Source of the DNA: Kitasatospora aureofaciens
Lineage (GTDB): Bacteria; Actinomycetota; Actinomycetes; Streptomycetales; Streptomycetaceae
DNA length: 64,000 nt
Direction: 5' to 3'
Assembly (NCBI RefSeq): GCF_001188955.3
Contig: NZ_JPRF03000076.1
Span: forward strand, 62,001-126,000
A program made the position numbers and the translations under genes. This document shows positions 25,250 through 36,098 of this stretch, one piece after another. The notes beneath the pieces are model-generated. The model did not search any database and had not been told where the DNA came from. It worked only from the letters and a program-made list of their open reading frames with translations. Every line of letters starts with the position of its first letter. The stretch's first letter is position 1.

Positions 25250-25810
25250 ATGGGGCACGGCGGAAACGTGATCGACGAGTTGACGACCGACCACCGGGAG
25301 GTGGAGCGGATGTTCGGTCGCATCCAGGCGATGAGCGGCGGCGGACAGGAGCTGCGGGACCTCGTGGACGAGGTCACCATCGAGCTGGTGCGGCACTCGG
25401 TCGCCGAGGAGCAGTACCTCTACCCGGCGGTGCGCGAGCACGTCGAAGGCGGGGCGCGGCTCGCGGACAAGGAGATCGAGGAGCACAACCGGGTCGAGAA
25501 GCTCCTCAAGGAACTGGAGAAGACGAGGGCCGACGACCCGGAGATGACCTCGCTGCTGCGGCGGCTGATGGACGAGGTCGCCGCACACCTCCAGGACGAG
25601 GAGAACAACCTCTTCCCCATGCTGCGGCAGGCCTGTACGCCCGAGCAGCTGAACGATCTCGGGGACAAGATCCGCCGGGCCAAGGCCATGGCACCCACCC
25701 GCCCCCACCCGTCCACTCCCAGCACCCCGATGGCCAGCAAGCTGCTCGCACCGGGCGCAGGCCTGGTGGACCGGGCACGCGACTTCGTCACCGGGCGCGG
25801 CAAGTCCTGA
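25250..25810 (+). CDS. Hemerythrin HHE domain protein
   Basis: 186-residue protein with a four-helix hemerythrin domain (about 1-140). Candidate iron ligands: His in TTDHREVE, His-Glu in LVRHSVAEEQYLYPAVREH, His in EEHNRVEK, and HLQDEENNLFP. A low-complexity Thr/Pro linker and a short basic tail (VDRARDFVTGRGKS) follow. Such proteins bind a di-iron centre and are linked to oxygen or oxidative-stress sensing. ATG 25250 is in GGCGACATGG; GGAGGCGAC just upstream is a ribosome binding site. Confidence 0.88.
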   Translation: MGHGGNVIDELTTDHREVERMFGRIQAMSGGGQELRDLVDEVTIELVRHSVAEEQYLYPAVREHVEGGARLADKEIEEHNRVEKLLKELEKTRADDPEMTSLLRRLMDEVAAHLQDEENNLFPMLRQACTPEQLNDLGDKIRRAKAMAPTRPHPSTPSTPMASKLLAPGAGLVDRARDFVTGRGKS

Positions 25811-25828
25811 GCTGGTCCCGACAGGCCC

Positions 25829-25866
25829 GGTGGGTGCGGACCCGGCAGCCGGCCTCCGCACCCACC
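25829..25866 (+). terminator. Hairpin terminator after the hemerythrin gene
   Basis: A 12-bp perfect stem GGTGGGTGCGGA (25829-25840) with 25855-25866, 14-base loop, 18 bases after the stop codon. Confidence 0.7.
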
Positions 25867-26003
25867 CGGCCGGAAGTGACGGGCATCATGCCGTTGCCGG
25901 GCCGAGCCCGCCTACACTGGCGGCCACGAGCGGAGCAGTGCGGCTTCGCGCCGTAACTCGCGGAACCCGGCCGGGCAAGCGAGCTTGCCCCGAGGAGGAC
26001 GCC

Positions 26004-26519
26004 CTGTCCGCCGATCTCACCCCCGTCATAGCCGCCGGCACCCGCTGGCTGCTGACCGCCTTCCCGCCGGCACCCGGCGCGTTCAGCCGGGCCCTGGCCG
26101 AGGCCCAGGCGGGCCAGGCCGTCACCCTCGCCGCCGTGCTGCGCTACCCCACCGACCTCGACGCGCAACTGCTGCACCTCCTGGGCCCGGGCGGCAGCGC
26201 CCGACTGGACTGGCTCACCGGCGCCGAACACGACCGGCCCGCCGAGGACACCGCCTGGCGGACCTGGGTGGACGAGACCGTCGTCAGCTGGGCGGCCTGC
26301 CTCCTGGCCGACCCGGCCCTCGTCCCACTCGCCCAGGCCGCCGCGGCCGCCGCGGGCGCCGGTGCGACCGGCGCCGTGACCCGCCTCCTGCGCCCCGGCG
26401 ACCACGAGCACCAGGCGGCGCCCCTGCTGCGCCACCCCGACCTCCTCGAGCCGATCGCCGCCCTGCACCGGGAGATGCTGCTGCACCGGCTCCAGGAGGA
26501 GAACCTTCCCCTGCGGTAG
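26004..26519 (+). CDS. Hypothetical helical protein, start codon uncertain
   Basis: I do not recognise the family. The open frame is Ala-rich and helical (VIAAGTRWLLTAFPPAPG, AVLRYPTDLDAQLLHLLG, LLRHPDLLEPIAALHREMLL), with no signal peptide. A strong ribosome binding site GAGGAGGA (25992-25999) points to a start at the CTG of 26004, a rare start codon; GTG 25938 in the same frame is the fallback. About 171 residues. Strand and frame are supported by codon bias; function unknown. Confidence 0.55.
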   Translation: MSADLTPVIAAGTRWLLTAFPPAPGAFSRALAEAQAGQAVTLAAVLRYPTDLDAQLLHLLGPGGSARLDWLTGAEHDRPAEDTAWRTWVDETVVSWAACLLADPALVPLAQAAAAAAGAGATGAVTRLLRPGDHEHQAAPLLRHPDLLEPIAALHREMLLHRLQEENLPLR

Positions 26520-26774
26520 ACGGGACCCGGTTCGACCGGCCCACGCCGGGGCCCGTGCAGGAGGCCGGGGCTCGTCACGTTCGGCGGACCGCCTGGAGAC
26601 CGCGCACGCGACAGCCCCTTCCGGTAGCGCTGCGTGACCGTTTCGGTTCGGGGGTCGAGGCTCCGCCGGTGGGCGGCTGCTGCTGGACTGGCGGGTTCGG
26701 GCCGGGGCGGGACGATGGAGTGAACCGACGCCGTCGTTGCAGCTGGGTGGGCGTCGGCGGGAGGAGGTGGCCGA

Positions 26775-28880
26775 GTGGACGCCGGGCACGCGACGCCGTC
26801 GGGTGCCGCCCAGCCGGGCCGGGATCCCGCGATGGAGCCGGGCGGGCTGCTGGACGTGCTGGGCGTCGCCGCGGTGGTGCTGGACGCGCAGGGGCGGATC
26901 GTGCTGTGGAGCCCGCAGGCCGAGGACCTGTTCGGCTACCGGGCGGCCGAGGCGCTGGGCCGTCCTGCCGCCCAGGTGCTGGTCGAGGAGCAGCACCTGG
27001 AGCTGGTGCTGTCGCTGTTCACGAAGGTGATGCTCGGTGGCGGGGCGTGGGCCGGGGTCTTCCCGGTGCGGCACAAGGACGGGTCCACGCTGCTGGCCGA
27101 GTTCCGCAACATGCGCCTGGAGGACGAGCACGGCCAGTACTACGCGCTCGGCCTGGCCACCGACCAGGCCACACTGCGCCGCCTGGAACGGGACCTCGCA
27201 CTGTCCCTGCGGCTGGTGGAGCAGTCCCCGATCGGGCTGTCGGTGATGGACACCGACCTGCGGTACGTCCTGATCAACCCGGCGCTGGAGCGCATCAACG
27301 GCATGTCGGCCGCCGAGTGCCTGGGCCGCACCGTCCGGGAGGCGCTGCCGTTCCTGGACGCCGACACGATCGAGGCGGCGATGCGGAAGGTGCTGGACAC
27401 CGGCACCCCGCTGTTGAACCAGTTCACCACGGGCCGCACCCGTCTCGACCCCGGGACCGAACACGCCTGGTCCGTGTCCTTCTACCGCCTGGAGGATCCC
27501 GCCCACCGGGTGATCGGCGTCGCCGTCACGGTCATCGACGTCACCGAGCAGCACCGGGCCTCCACCGCCGCGGCAGCGGCCCGCCGACGCCTCACCGTCG
27601 TCGCCGAGGCGTCCGAACGCATCGGCACCACCCTGGACCTCGACACCACCACCCGCGAACTCGCCGACGTCCTCGTCCCGGAGTTCGCCGACATCGCCGC
27701 CGTCGACATCCTGGAAAGCGTCCTCACCGACACCCTGCCCCCGACCGGCACGGACGACCCGGTCCTGATCCGGGCCCTGGCCGTCAAAGCCGCCTATCCC
27801 ACCCCCGCCGCCGACGCCGCCGACCCCGTCGGCGAGATAGCCAGTTACGACGCCACCCGTCTGATCACCCGCTGTGCCCGTACGGGTCGCCCGGTCCTGC
27901 TGGCCCACGTCACCGACCGTGACGTGCCGCGTATCGCCAAGGACGACCGGGCCGCCGAACTGCTGAGGCAGGCCCGGGTCCACTCCTACCTGGCCGTACC
28001 GCTGCGCGCCCGGGGCCAGGTGCTGGGCGCCCTCGACCTCAAACGCGCCCGCAACGACCAGCCCTTCGACCACGACGACCTGGTACTGGCCGGTGAACTC
28101 GCCGCCCGTGCCGCCGTCGCCATCGACAACGCCCGCTGGTACCAGCGCCAGCGGCACGCCGCCCTCGCCCTCCAGCGGCACCTGCTGCCCGGCTCGCCCC
28201 CGCAACCCCCCGGGTTGGAAGTCGCCTACCGCTACCAGCCGACGGCGAGCGTCGGCGAGGTCGGCGGCGACTGGTTCGACGTCATCCCCCTGGGCGACGA
28301 CATGACGGCTCTGGTGGTCGGGGACGTCATGGGCAGCGGCATCAACGCCGCCGCCACCATGGGCCAACTCCGCACTGCGGCAAGGACACTGGCCGGTCTC
28401 GACCTGGCGCCGGCCGCCGTCCTCACCCAGCTCGACCGGATCGCCGCCGACCTCGGCGAGGTTATCGCCACCTGCGTCTACGCGGTGCACGACCCCCGTC
28501 GGCGCCGTGGCCGCATCGCCAGCGCCGGCCACCTCCCCCCGGTCCACACCCGCCCCGGGCGCCCCCCGGTCCTCCTCGAGCTACCCACCGGCGCGCCCCT
28601 CGGCGTCGGCGGCGTCACCTTCCGGGACGCCCCCCTCGACCTCGCGGTCGACGACGAACTGGTGCTCTACACGGACGGGTTGGTGGAGACCCGCGACCAC
28701 GACATCGACACCCGCCTCGCGGCCCTCACCGACCTCCTCGGACGGCCCCGCCGCTCCCCGGAGGAGACCTGCGACCTCCTCCTCGGCGGCCTGCGCCACC
28801 GGAGCGGAAACGACGACATCGCCCTGCTCGTCGCCCGCGCCAGAGCTCTGCCGCGCGCGGACGGAACCGCGCGTTCGTGA
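26775..28880 (+). CDS. PAS-PAS-GAF-SpoIIE PP2C-type phosphatase
   Basis: 701-residue cytoplasmic signalling phosphatase. GTG 26775 follows GAGGAGGTGG. Domains: PAS 1 (about 24-140, VVLDAQGRIVLWSPQAEDLF), PAS 2 (about 150-262, GLSVMDTDLRYVLINPALER), GAF (about 275-450, HSYLAVPLRARGQVLGAL) and a SpoIIE/PPM phosphatase (about 470-695) with metal-binding motifs GGDWFD, VGDVMGSG and YTDGLVETR. LQRHLLPG is the usual linker to the phosphatase. No C-terminal HATPase kinase domain is present, so it probably acts on anti-anti-sigma partners encoded elsewhere. PAS/GAF ligands unknown. Confidence 0.92.
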   Translation: MDAGHATPSGAAQPGRDPAMEPGGLLDVLGVAAVVLDAQGRIVLWSPQAEDLFGYRAAEALGRPAAQVLVEEQHLELVLSLFTKVMLGGGAWAGVFPVRHKDGSTLLAEFRNMRLEDEHGQYYALGLATDQATLRRLERDLALSLRLVEQSPIGLSVMDTDLRYVLINPALERINGMSAAECLGRTVREALPFLDADTIEAAMRKVLDTGTPLLNQFTTGRTRLDPGTEHAWSVSFYRLEDPAHRVIGVAVTVIDVTEQHRASTAAAAARRRLTVVAEASERIGTTLDLDTTTRELADVLVPEFADIAAVDILESVLTDTLPPTGTDDPVLIRALAVKAAYPTPAADAADPVGEIASYDATRLITRCARTGRPVLLAHVTDRDVPRIAKDDRAAELLRQARVHSYLAVPLRARGQVLGALDLKRARNDQPFDHDDLVLAGELAARAAVAIDNARWYQRQRHAALALQRHLLPGSPPQPPGLEVAYRYQPTASVGEVGGDWFDVIPLGDDMTALVVGDVMGSGINAAATMGQLRTAARTLAGLDLAPAAVLTQLDRIAADLGEVIATCVYAVHDPRRRRGRIASAGHLPPVHTRPGRPPVLLELPTGAPLGVGGVTFRDAPLDLAVDDELVLYTDGLVETRDHDIDTRLAALTDLLGRPRRSPEETCDLLLGGLRHRSGNDDIALLVARARALPRADGTARS

Positions 28881-28943
28881 GCGGAACCCGTCCCGGGCCC
28901 ACCGCCGCAGCGCCTGGTCTCCGGCTTCCGGAACGGCGGGCGG

Positions 28944-29357
28944 TCAGCCCGCGCAGGCCGGGCAGAGCCCCCGGTAGGTGACCTCGGCCCCCGAGAGGGT
29001 GAAGCCGAAGCGCTGCTCGGCCGGGAGATCGGCGAGCGGGTTGCCGACGGGGTGGACGTCGCGGATGGCGCCGCAGCCGGTGCAGACCAGGTGCTGGTGC
29101 GGCCGGTGGGCGTTGGGGTCGTAACGCTTGGCGCGCCCGTCCGTGGACACCTCGATGACCTCGCCGAGGGTGACCAGCTCGCCGAGGGTGTTGTAGACCG
29201 TCGCGCGGGAGATCTCCGGCAGGCGGTCGGCCGCGCGGGCGTGCACCTCGTCGGCGGTCAGGTGCACGTGCTCGCCGTCCAGGACCTCGGCCACGACACG
29301 CCGCTGGGAGGTGAGGCGCCAGCCGCGCTCGCGCAGTCGTTCCAGCAGGTCACTCAT
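28944..29357 (-). CDS. catR: Fur-family peroxide repressor, CatR-like
   Basis: About 137-residue metalloregulator of the Fur/PerR family. The DNA-binding domain shows WRLTSQRRVVAEVL and EISRATVYNTLGELV; the sensor side has RYDPNAHRPHQHLVC, then CTGCG and CPAC, i.e. two CxxC zinc sites. ATG 29357 chosen; GTG 29360 is directly adjacent. It is divergent from katG with 211 bases between. Streptomycete CatR/FurA repress catalase genes and release DNA on oxidation, so control of katG and itself is expected. The symbol is by resemblance from memory. Confidence 0.85.
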   Translation of the reverse strand: MSDLLERLRERGWRLTSQRRVVAEVLDGEHVHLTADEVHARAADRLPEISRATVYNTLGELVTLGEVIEVSTDGRAKRYDPNAHRPHQHLVCTGCGAIRDVHPVGNPLADLPAEQRFGFTLSGAEVTYRGLCPACAG

Positions 29358-29454
29358 CACGGTTCACCTATTCAGGTCACGGGGAGGACCGGAGTTTACC
29401 AACCGGCGTCCGCTGCGGTCCGTTTCCCGACCGGATACGGGTTTGGTGTCGTTC

Positions 29455-29482
29455 TTGACTTGGATTCCGTCCATCGTAGGAT
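29455..29482 (+). promoter_or_regulatory. katG promoter with probable Fur/CatR operator
   Basis: TTGACT (29455-29460) and TAGGAT (29477-29482) with a 16-base spacer form a good vegetative promoter reading toward katG. The spacer contains the imperfect inverted repeat TTGGATTCCGTCCAT, placed where a repressor would block polymerase. Confidence 0.65.
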
Positions 29483-29568
29483 CGGCTCCGGCGCTAGCCT
29501 GGGCAATAGCAGTAGGTGCCGTAGGTAGCAGAAAGACACCGTGATCCGCCTTGTAGGGAAGGATTCCC

Positions 29569-31785
<2,217 letters not shown>

Positions 31786-31798
31786 CGCTTCACCGGTG

Positions 31799-31836
31799 AC
31801 CGGGAGCCCGGGGGTGCGGACCCCCGGGCTCCCGGT
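31799..31836 (+). terminator. Strong hairpin terminator after katG
   Basis: A perfect 17-bp stem (31799-31815 with 31820-31836) with tetraloop GCGG, 13 bases after the katG stop and just before the convergent response-regulator stop, so it can serve both genes. Confidence 0.85.
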
Positions 31837-31848
31837 CGTCGTTGAGTC

Positions 31849-32553
31849 CTACGGCGTTCCTGGCCTTCCGGGCGTTCCGGGCGTCCCCGCGCTGACCAGG
31901 CCCGTCTCGTACGCCGCGACCACCACCTGGGCCCGGTCCCGCAGCCCCAACTTGCCCAGGATCCGCGCCACATGGGTCTTCACCGTCGCCTCGGACAGCT
32001 GCAGCCGGGCGGCCAGTTCGGCGTTGCTGAGGCCGCGGGCGAGCAGCGACATCACCTCCAGCTCGCGCGGGGTGAGGGTGGCCAGTTCCCGGTGCGGGGC
32101 GGCCGCGTGCGGGGCGGCCGGGCGGGCGAAGCGCTCGACCAGGCGGCGGGTGATCGCGGGAGCGAGCAGCGCGTCGCCGGTGCGGACCAGCCGGACGGCG
32201 GCGGCCAGGTGCTCCGGAGTGACGTCCTTGAGCAGGAAGCCGCTGGCCCCGGCGGCCATCGCGGCGTAGACGTAGTGGTCCAGGTCGAAGGTGGTCAGCA
32301 TGATGATCCGGGGCGCGTTCTCCGGCCCACCGGCGAGGATCCGCCGGGTGGCCTCCAGCCCGTCCAGGCCGGGCATCCGGATGTCCATCAGCACCACGTC
32401 CGGTCTGCTCCGGCGGACGGCGGCGACGGCCTGCTCGCCGTCCTCGGCCTCGGCGACCACCTCGATGCCCTCGGACTCCAGGATCAGCCGGAACCCGATC
32501 CGGACCAGTGCCTGGTCGTCGGCGACCACCACGCGCAGGGGCTGCTCGTTCAT
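31849..32553 (-). CDS. NarL/LuxR-type response regulator
   Basis: 234-residue two-component regulator. Receiver domain: VVVADDQALVRIGFRLIL with phospho-acceptor in DVVLMDIRMPGLDG, and LLKDVTPEHL. C-terminal LuxR helix-turn-helix: LTPRELEVMSLLARGLSN and SEATVKTHVARILGKLGL. A Gly-Thr-Pro tail follows (TPGTPGRPGTP). ATG 32553 overlaps the kinase stop by four bases, so it is translated after the kinase. Its likely target is the adjacent divergent ABC exporter locus, which is broken here. Confidence 0.93.
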   Translation of the reverse strand: MNEQPLRVVVADDQALVRIGFRLILESEGIEVVAEAEDGEQAVAAVRRSRPDVVLMDIRMPGLDGLEATRRILAGGPENAPRIIMLTTFDLDHYVYAAMAAGASGFLLKDVTPEHLAAAVRLVRTGDALLAPAITRRLVERFARPAAPHAAAPHRELATLTPRELEVMSLLARGLSNAELAARLQLSEATVKTHVARILGKLGLRDRAQVVVAAYETGLVSAGTPGTPGRPGTP

Positions 32554-33803
32554 CGACTCTCCAACGGTATCGAGGCCGTGACGCGGTAGCCGCCGCGCGG
32601 CCGGGGGCCGGTGTGCAGGGTGCCGCCGTAGACGGCGAGGCGTTCGCGCAGCCCGAGCAGGCCGCGCCCGTTGCCGGTGGCGGCCGCGCCGGTGGGGCGG
32701 CCGCCGGTGTCGGTGACCTCCACCCGCAGCCCGTCCGGGGCGTAGTCGACGGTCACCTCGGCGTCGGCACCGCCCGCGTGCTTGACGGTGTTGGTGAGCG
32801 CCTCCTGGACGACCCGGTAGGCAGCGAGTTCGACCCCGGGCGGGACCGCCCGGCGCTCCCCGCGCACGGTCAGCTCCACCGGCAGTCCGGCCCGGCGGAC
32901 GCCGTCGACCAGGGCGTCCAGCCTTCCGAGGCCGGGCTGCGGGCTCAGGTCGGCGCTCGCCGCGGGATCGTCCCCGGTGTCCGAGTCCATGGTCAACAGG
33001 CCCATCACGTGCCGCAGTTCGGTCATCGCCGCCCGGCCGCCGGACTCCACCGCGGCCATCGCCTCCCGGGCCCGGTCCGGGGCGGTGTCCAGGATCTTGC
33101 GGGCGGCCCCGGCCTGGATCGTCATCATGCTCACGTTGTGGGTCACCACGTCGTGCAACTCCCGGGCGATGCGGGCCCGTTCGTGTTCCACCGCGCGCTG
33201 CAGCGCGGCCAGCCGGTCGCGTTCCAGAGCGGACAGCCGCTCCCGTCCCTCCTCCACCCGGCGGCGCCACATCCGCAGTTCGTAGGCGACCGCGAACACC
33301 GGCACCAGGACGAGCAGGGCGACCACCGAGTTCGGGAAGTGCGGCAGCAGGGCGTCGTCGAAGAGCACCGCCAGCGCGCCGGTGGCGGCCGACAGGCTCA
33401 GCAGGAGGGCGTTCGGATGGCGCCCGTACGCCGCCGCGCTGTAGGCGGCGACGATCACCACCACGCCCTCCCAGAACGCGATATCCGGGTGCTGCGACCG
33501 CACCAGCAGCGCGGCCGGCAGCACCGTCCACAGCGCGGCGAGCGGGTGGCGCCGACGCAGCACCAGCGGCAGCGGGACGAGCGGCACCAGTAGCAACAGC
33601 TCGTTCCAGGTGGTGCCGTGGGCGTCGTGGGTGCGGTGCGCGACGATGGCGTAGCGTCCGCAGGTGTACGAGAGGAACAGGGCCAGGGCCAGGTCGAAGG
33701 CCTGGCCGCGCCGGGTCGTCCGGGGCGGGGGAGCCGCACCCGGGCCGCTCCCCAGCCGGGTCGCTGCCGTGCGCAGCCGCTGCACCGTCGGGTGGTTGAT
33801 CAC
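32550..33803 (-). CDS. Sensor histidine kinase (HisKA_3 type)
   Basis: 417-residue membrane kinase. Four to five hydrophobic segments (FDLALALFLSYTCG, LLLLVPLVPLPLVL, EGVVVIVAAYSAAA, VVALLVLVPVFAVAYEL) precede a coiled coil and the phospho-acceptor box RIARELHDVVTHNVSMM. The ATPase domain shows EALTNTVKHAGG (N box) and VTDTGG with GLLGLRERLAVYGG. GTG 33803 is chosen because the open frame above it (to 34025) lacks family resemblance and runs into the next gene's upstream region. Pairs with the overlapping response regulator. Confidence 0.9.
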   Translation of the reverse strand: MINHPTVQRLRTAATRLGSGPGAAPPPRTTRRGQAFDLALALFLSYTCGRYAIVAHRTHDAHGTTWNELLLLVPLVPLPLVLRRRHPLAALWTVLPAALLVRSQHPDIAFWEGVVVIVAAYSAAAYGRHPNALLLSLSAATGALAVLFDDALLPHFPNSVVALLVLVPVFAVAYELRMWRRRVEEGRERLSALERDRLAALQRAVEHERARIARELHDVVTHNVSMMTIQAGAARKILDTAPDRAREAMAAVESGGRAAMTELRHVMGLLTMDSDTGDDPAASADLSPQPGLGRLDALVDGVRRAGLPVELTVRGERRAVPPGVELAAYRVVQEALTNTVKHAGGADAEVTVDYAPDGLRVEVTDTGGRPTGAAATGNGRGLLGLRERLAVYGGTLHTGPRPRGGYRVTASIPLESR

Positions 33804-34008
33804 CGGGACATTGTGGCGGTCGGCCCGCGCCCGGGACAGCCCCGCGGTCGGCGGCAACCGGTACACCGGGTGACTACATCGCAAGGATGACGCCGCGCCG
33901 GGTCCACCGGACGCGGTACGGAACCTGCCGCCGTCGGCGGACGCGGGGGTGCGCCGCCCGTCCGTACCTTCGTCGTCACCAGGCAGGAAGACCACGAGGA
34001 GCGGGGAC

Positions 34009-34921
34009 ATGAGCGGCGCGGACAAGGGCGGCGGGGACGTGAGCAGTGAACCGGTGATCGGGCTGAGCGGTGTGAGCCGGCACTACGAGGGCGCGCGGGC
34101 GGCACTGGACGGGGTGACGCTGAGCGTGCGGGCGGGGGAGTCGGTGGCCGTGCTCGGTCTTCGGCCGCTGGTACCGAGGCCCGGGCGAGGCCGTCGCGCC
34201 CAGCACCTTCCTGACCGAGGCCTCGGTCGGGCTCGGCGACCAGGTGACCTTCACGACCCACGGCCGGCCGGTCACCGTCCGGATCGTCGGAGAGGTCTTC
34301 GACCCCCACGTGCAGACCAACGAGCTGCTGACCGACGCCGCGACCTTCCCGTCCGGCACGGCCCCGGAGCCCGACACCTGGTTCGTCAAACTGAAGCCCG
34401 GCACCGACCACGCCGCCTACGCCACCGCCCGCGGCGGCGCGCTCGCCCCGCTGCACCTGGCCGCCGCGGCCGGGGCGGAACACGGCTCCAGCGACTCGAT
34501 CACGGCCCTGAACTCGCTCACCGCCACCCTGACCGTGCTGCTGGTCGTGGTCGCCGGGCTCGGGGTGTTCAACACCGTCGTCCTGGAGATCCGCGAACGC
34601 ACCCGGGACATGGGCGTCACCAAGGCGGTCGGCATGACCCCGGCGCAGACGGCGGGCGTGGTGCTGGCCTCGGTGCTGCTGGTCGGGGCGGTCGGCGGCG
34701 CGATCGGCCTGCCGGTCGGACTGCTGCTTCACGGCCTGACGGTGCCCGCGATGGCCCACAGCGCCGGGCTGAACTTCCCGTCCTCCGCGCTGGACGTCTT
34801 CGGCACGCCGACGCTCATCCTGCTCGGCCTCGGCGGGGTGCTGATCGCCCTGCTCGGCGCCCTGCTCCCGGCCGTACGGGCGACGCGGGCGCGGACGGTG
34901 GACGCGCTACGGGCGGAGTGA
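34009..34921 (+). pseudogene. MacB-type ABC exporter reduced to ATPase start fused out of frame to permease end
   Basis: From ATG 34009 about 50 codons are a good ABC ATPase start (VIGLSGVSRHYEGARAALDG, then RAGESVAVLG), ending exactly where the Walker A loop should come. From roughly 34170, in another frame, a MacB/FtsX permease C-terminus follows: GEAVAPSTFLTEASVGLGDQ, the periplasmic domain, then four membrane segments and VRATRARTVDALRAE, stop at 34921. So the rest of the ATPase and most of the permease are gone. The four-helix part could still be made from GTG 34244, but no exporter can form. The divergent two-component system probably once controlled it. Confidence 0.85.
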
Positions 34922-34980
34922 GCCCGTAGCCGGTTCCGCGGGCAGGACGGACGGGCTCGGGTGGGCCTGCGCAGTGCGCC

Positions 34981-35472
34981 TCAGCGTTCCTCGGCCTTCT
35001 TCTCGGCCGCCCGGACCTGCTCGGTGAAGGTGTGCTCGTCGATCCGCTCGACCGCCGCCCCGTGCTTCGCGGCCAGCTCGTCCGCCGGGCCGGGTGAGGA
35101 CTCCCGGACGTCCAGGGCGAGCAGCGCCCCGCCGTCCGGCACCCGGGGCGAGAGCACGATCATCGCGGCGCCGGCCTCCGTCGCGTACCGCTCCTCCGCC
35201 GCGTTGCCCAGCGCGGCGCCCGCGGCGAAGCCCAGCAGCATCCCGATCGGCCCGCCGAGCAGGCCCACCAGGCCGCTCAGCACTCCGGAGCCGACGGTGG
35301 CCACGCCGGCGCCCCGGGTGAAGGTGTCCCGCACCTCCAGCACACCGTCGGAGCTGCGCTCCAGAGCTGCCACCGCGTGCAGGCCCGGCAGGTGCTGGGC
35401 CTCGTCGAACGCGGATCGCCAGGCGGGGGTGTCGAGGAAGGTCAGCAGGACGAGGTTGCGCTGCTCGCTCAT
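34981..35472 (-). CDS. DUF1269-family membrane-associated protein
   Basis: 163-residue protein. N-terminus LVLLTFLDTPAWRSAFDEAQ, a Gly-rich hydrophobic hairpin in the middle (VLSGLVGLLGGPIGMLLGFA) and a charged C-terminus (EQVRAAEKKAEER) fit the DUF1269 group found in many actinobacteria. ATG 35472 is preceded by GGAG on the minus strand; the open frame above it is not family-like. Function unknown, possibly stress-related. Confidence 0.75.
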   Translation of the reverse strand: MSEQRNLVLLTFLDTPAWRSAFDEAQHLPGLHAVAALERSSDGVLEVRDTFTRGAGVATVGSGVLSGLVGLLGGPIGMLLGFAAGAALGNAAEERYATEAGAAMIVLSPRVPDGGALLALDVRESSPGPADELAAKHGAAVERIDEHTFTEQVRAAEKKAEER

Positions 35473-35808
35473 CGCACTCCGATCGGGCTGGGGGCGTTCG
35501 GCCTCCATCGTGACCCTCGGTGCGGGGCCCTGCCACAGGAGCGACCGGTTCAAACCAGGAACTCGGCCCCGCGCCCGCATTCCGGCCACGTGGGAGCACC
35601 GTCCGAACGATCGGACGGCGGTCGGAGGAGGGTCGGGACGAGGCTCTGCCTGGGCGAACGGCGGACGGGGCGGTCGGGCGGCCACTACTTCGACCCTGGC
35701 CGAAACAAGGACCGGTGGTGCGCATGCCTATGGTGTGCCGCCGGGAGGCGCTGCCAAGATCCGGAACCGGCACACCCGTGCCAGACCCGAACGCTTGGAG
35801 GAGGCAGC

Positions 35809-35988
35809 ATGCAGCCCACGGCTGAGCAGGTTCGCGCACTCAAGGACGAGGACTTCCGGCTCACCCTCGGCCAGGGCCACCAGGTCCACCCGGCCGGGGA
35901 GCTCGCGGACGAGCTCTACGTCACCGCCGCAGTGCTGAACAGCACCTGTGACGGCTGGTCCAGCTGCGGTCGCGTCTGCAGCTACTGA
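35809..35988 (+). CDS. lanA: Class II lanthipeptide precursor
   Basis: 59-residue peptide with GGAGGAGG just upstream of ATG 35809, followed by a LanM gene. Leader: acidic, helical, with the EDFRLTLG element and HPAGELADEL, typical of class II leaders. Core side: three Cys (47, 53, 57) and Ser/Thr at 39, 45, 46, 51, 52, 58, so up to three thioether rings. There is no Gly-Gly or Gly-Ala cleavage site; the leader end is unclear, probably after the GELADEL stretch. I did not recognise the core as any known lantibiotic. It is a real RiPP precursor with high likelihood from context and composition; product activity unknown. Confidence 0.88.
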   Translation: MQPTAEQVRALKDEDFRLTLGQGHQVHPAGELADELYVTAAVLNSTCDGWSSCGRVCSY

Positions 35989-35994
35989 GCCCGG

Positions 35995-36048
35995 GTGCGG
36001 CACGCGTTCCGGACCGGCCGTACGACCGGTCCGGAGCCCGTGCCGCAC
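35995..36048 (+). terminator. Attenuator-like hairpin between lanA and lanM
   Basis: A 23-base inverted repeat (35995-36017 with 36026-36048, one mismatch and one G-T pair) around an 8-base loop, starting six bases after the precursor stop. Such hairpins between precursor and modification enzyme allow partial read-through, giving more peptide than enzyme, and protect the short mRNA. Confidence 0.75.
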
Positions 36049-36098
36049 GTCGCCGAGCAAGCAGTGCAACCGTGCAACAAGAGAGGCGGCACCGCCCC

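Noticed and set aside
24774..25271. Frame running from the end of the MFS gene into the hemerythrin start
   Set aside because: Out of frame with both real genes and Arg/Pro-rich without motifs.
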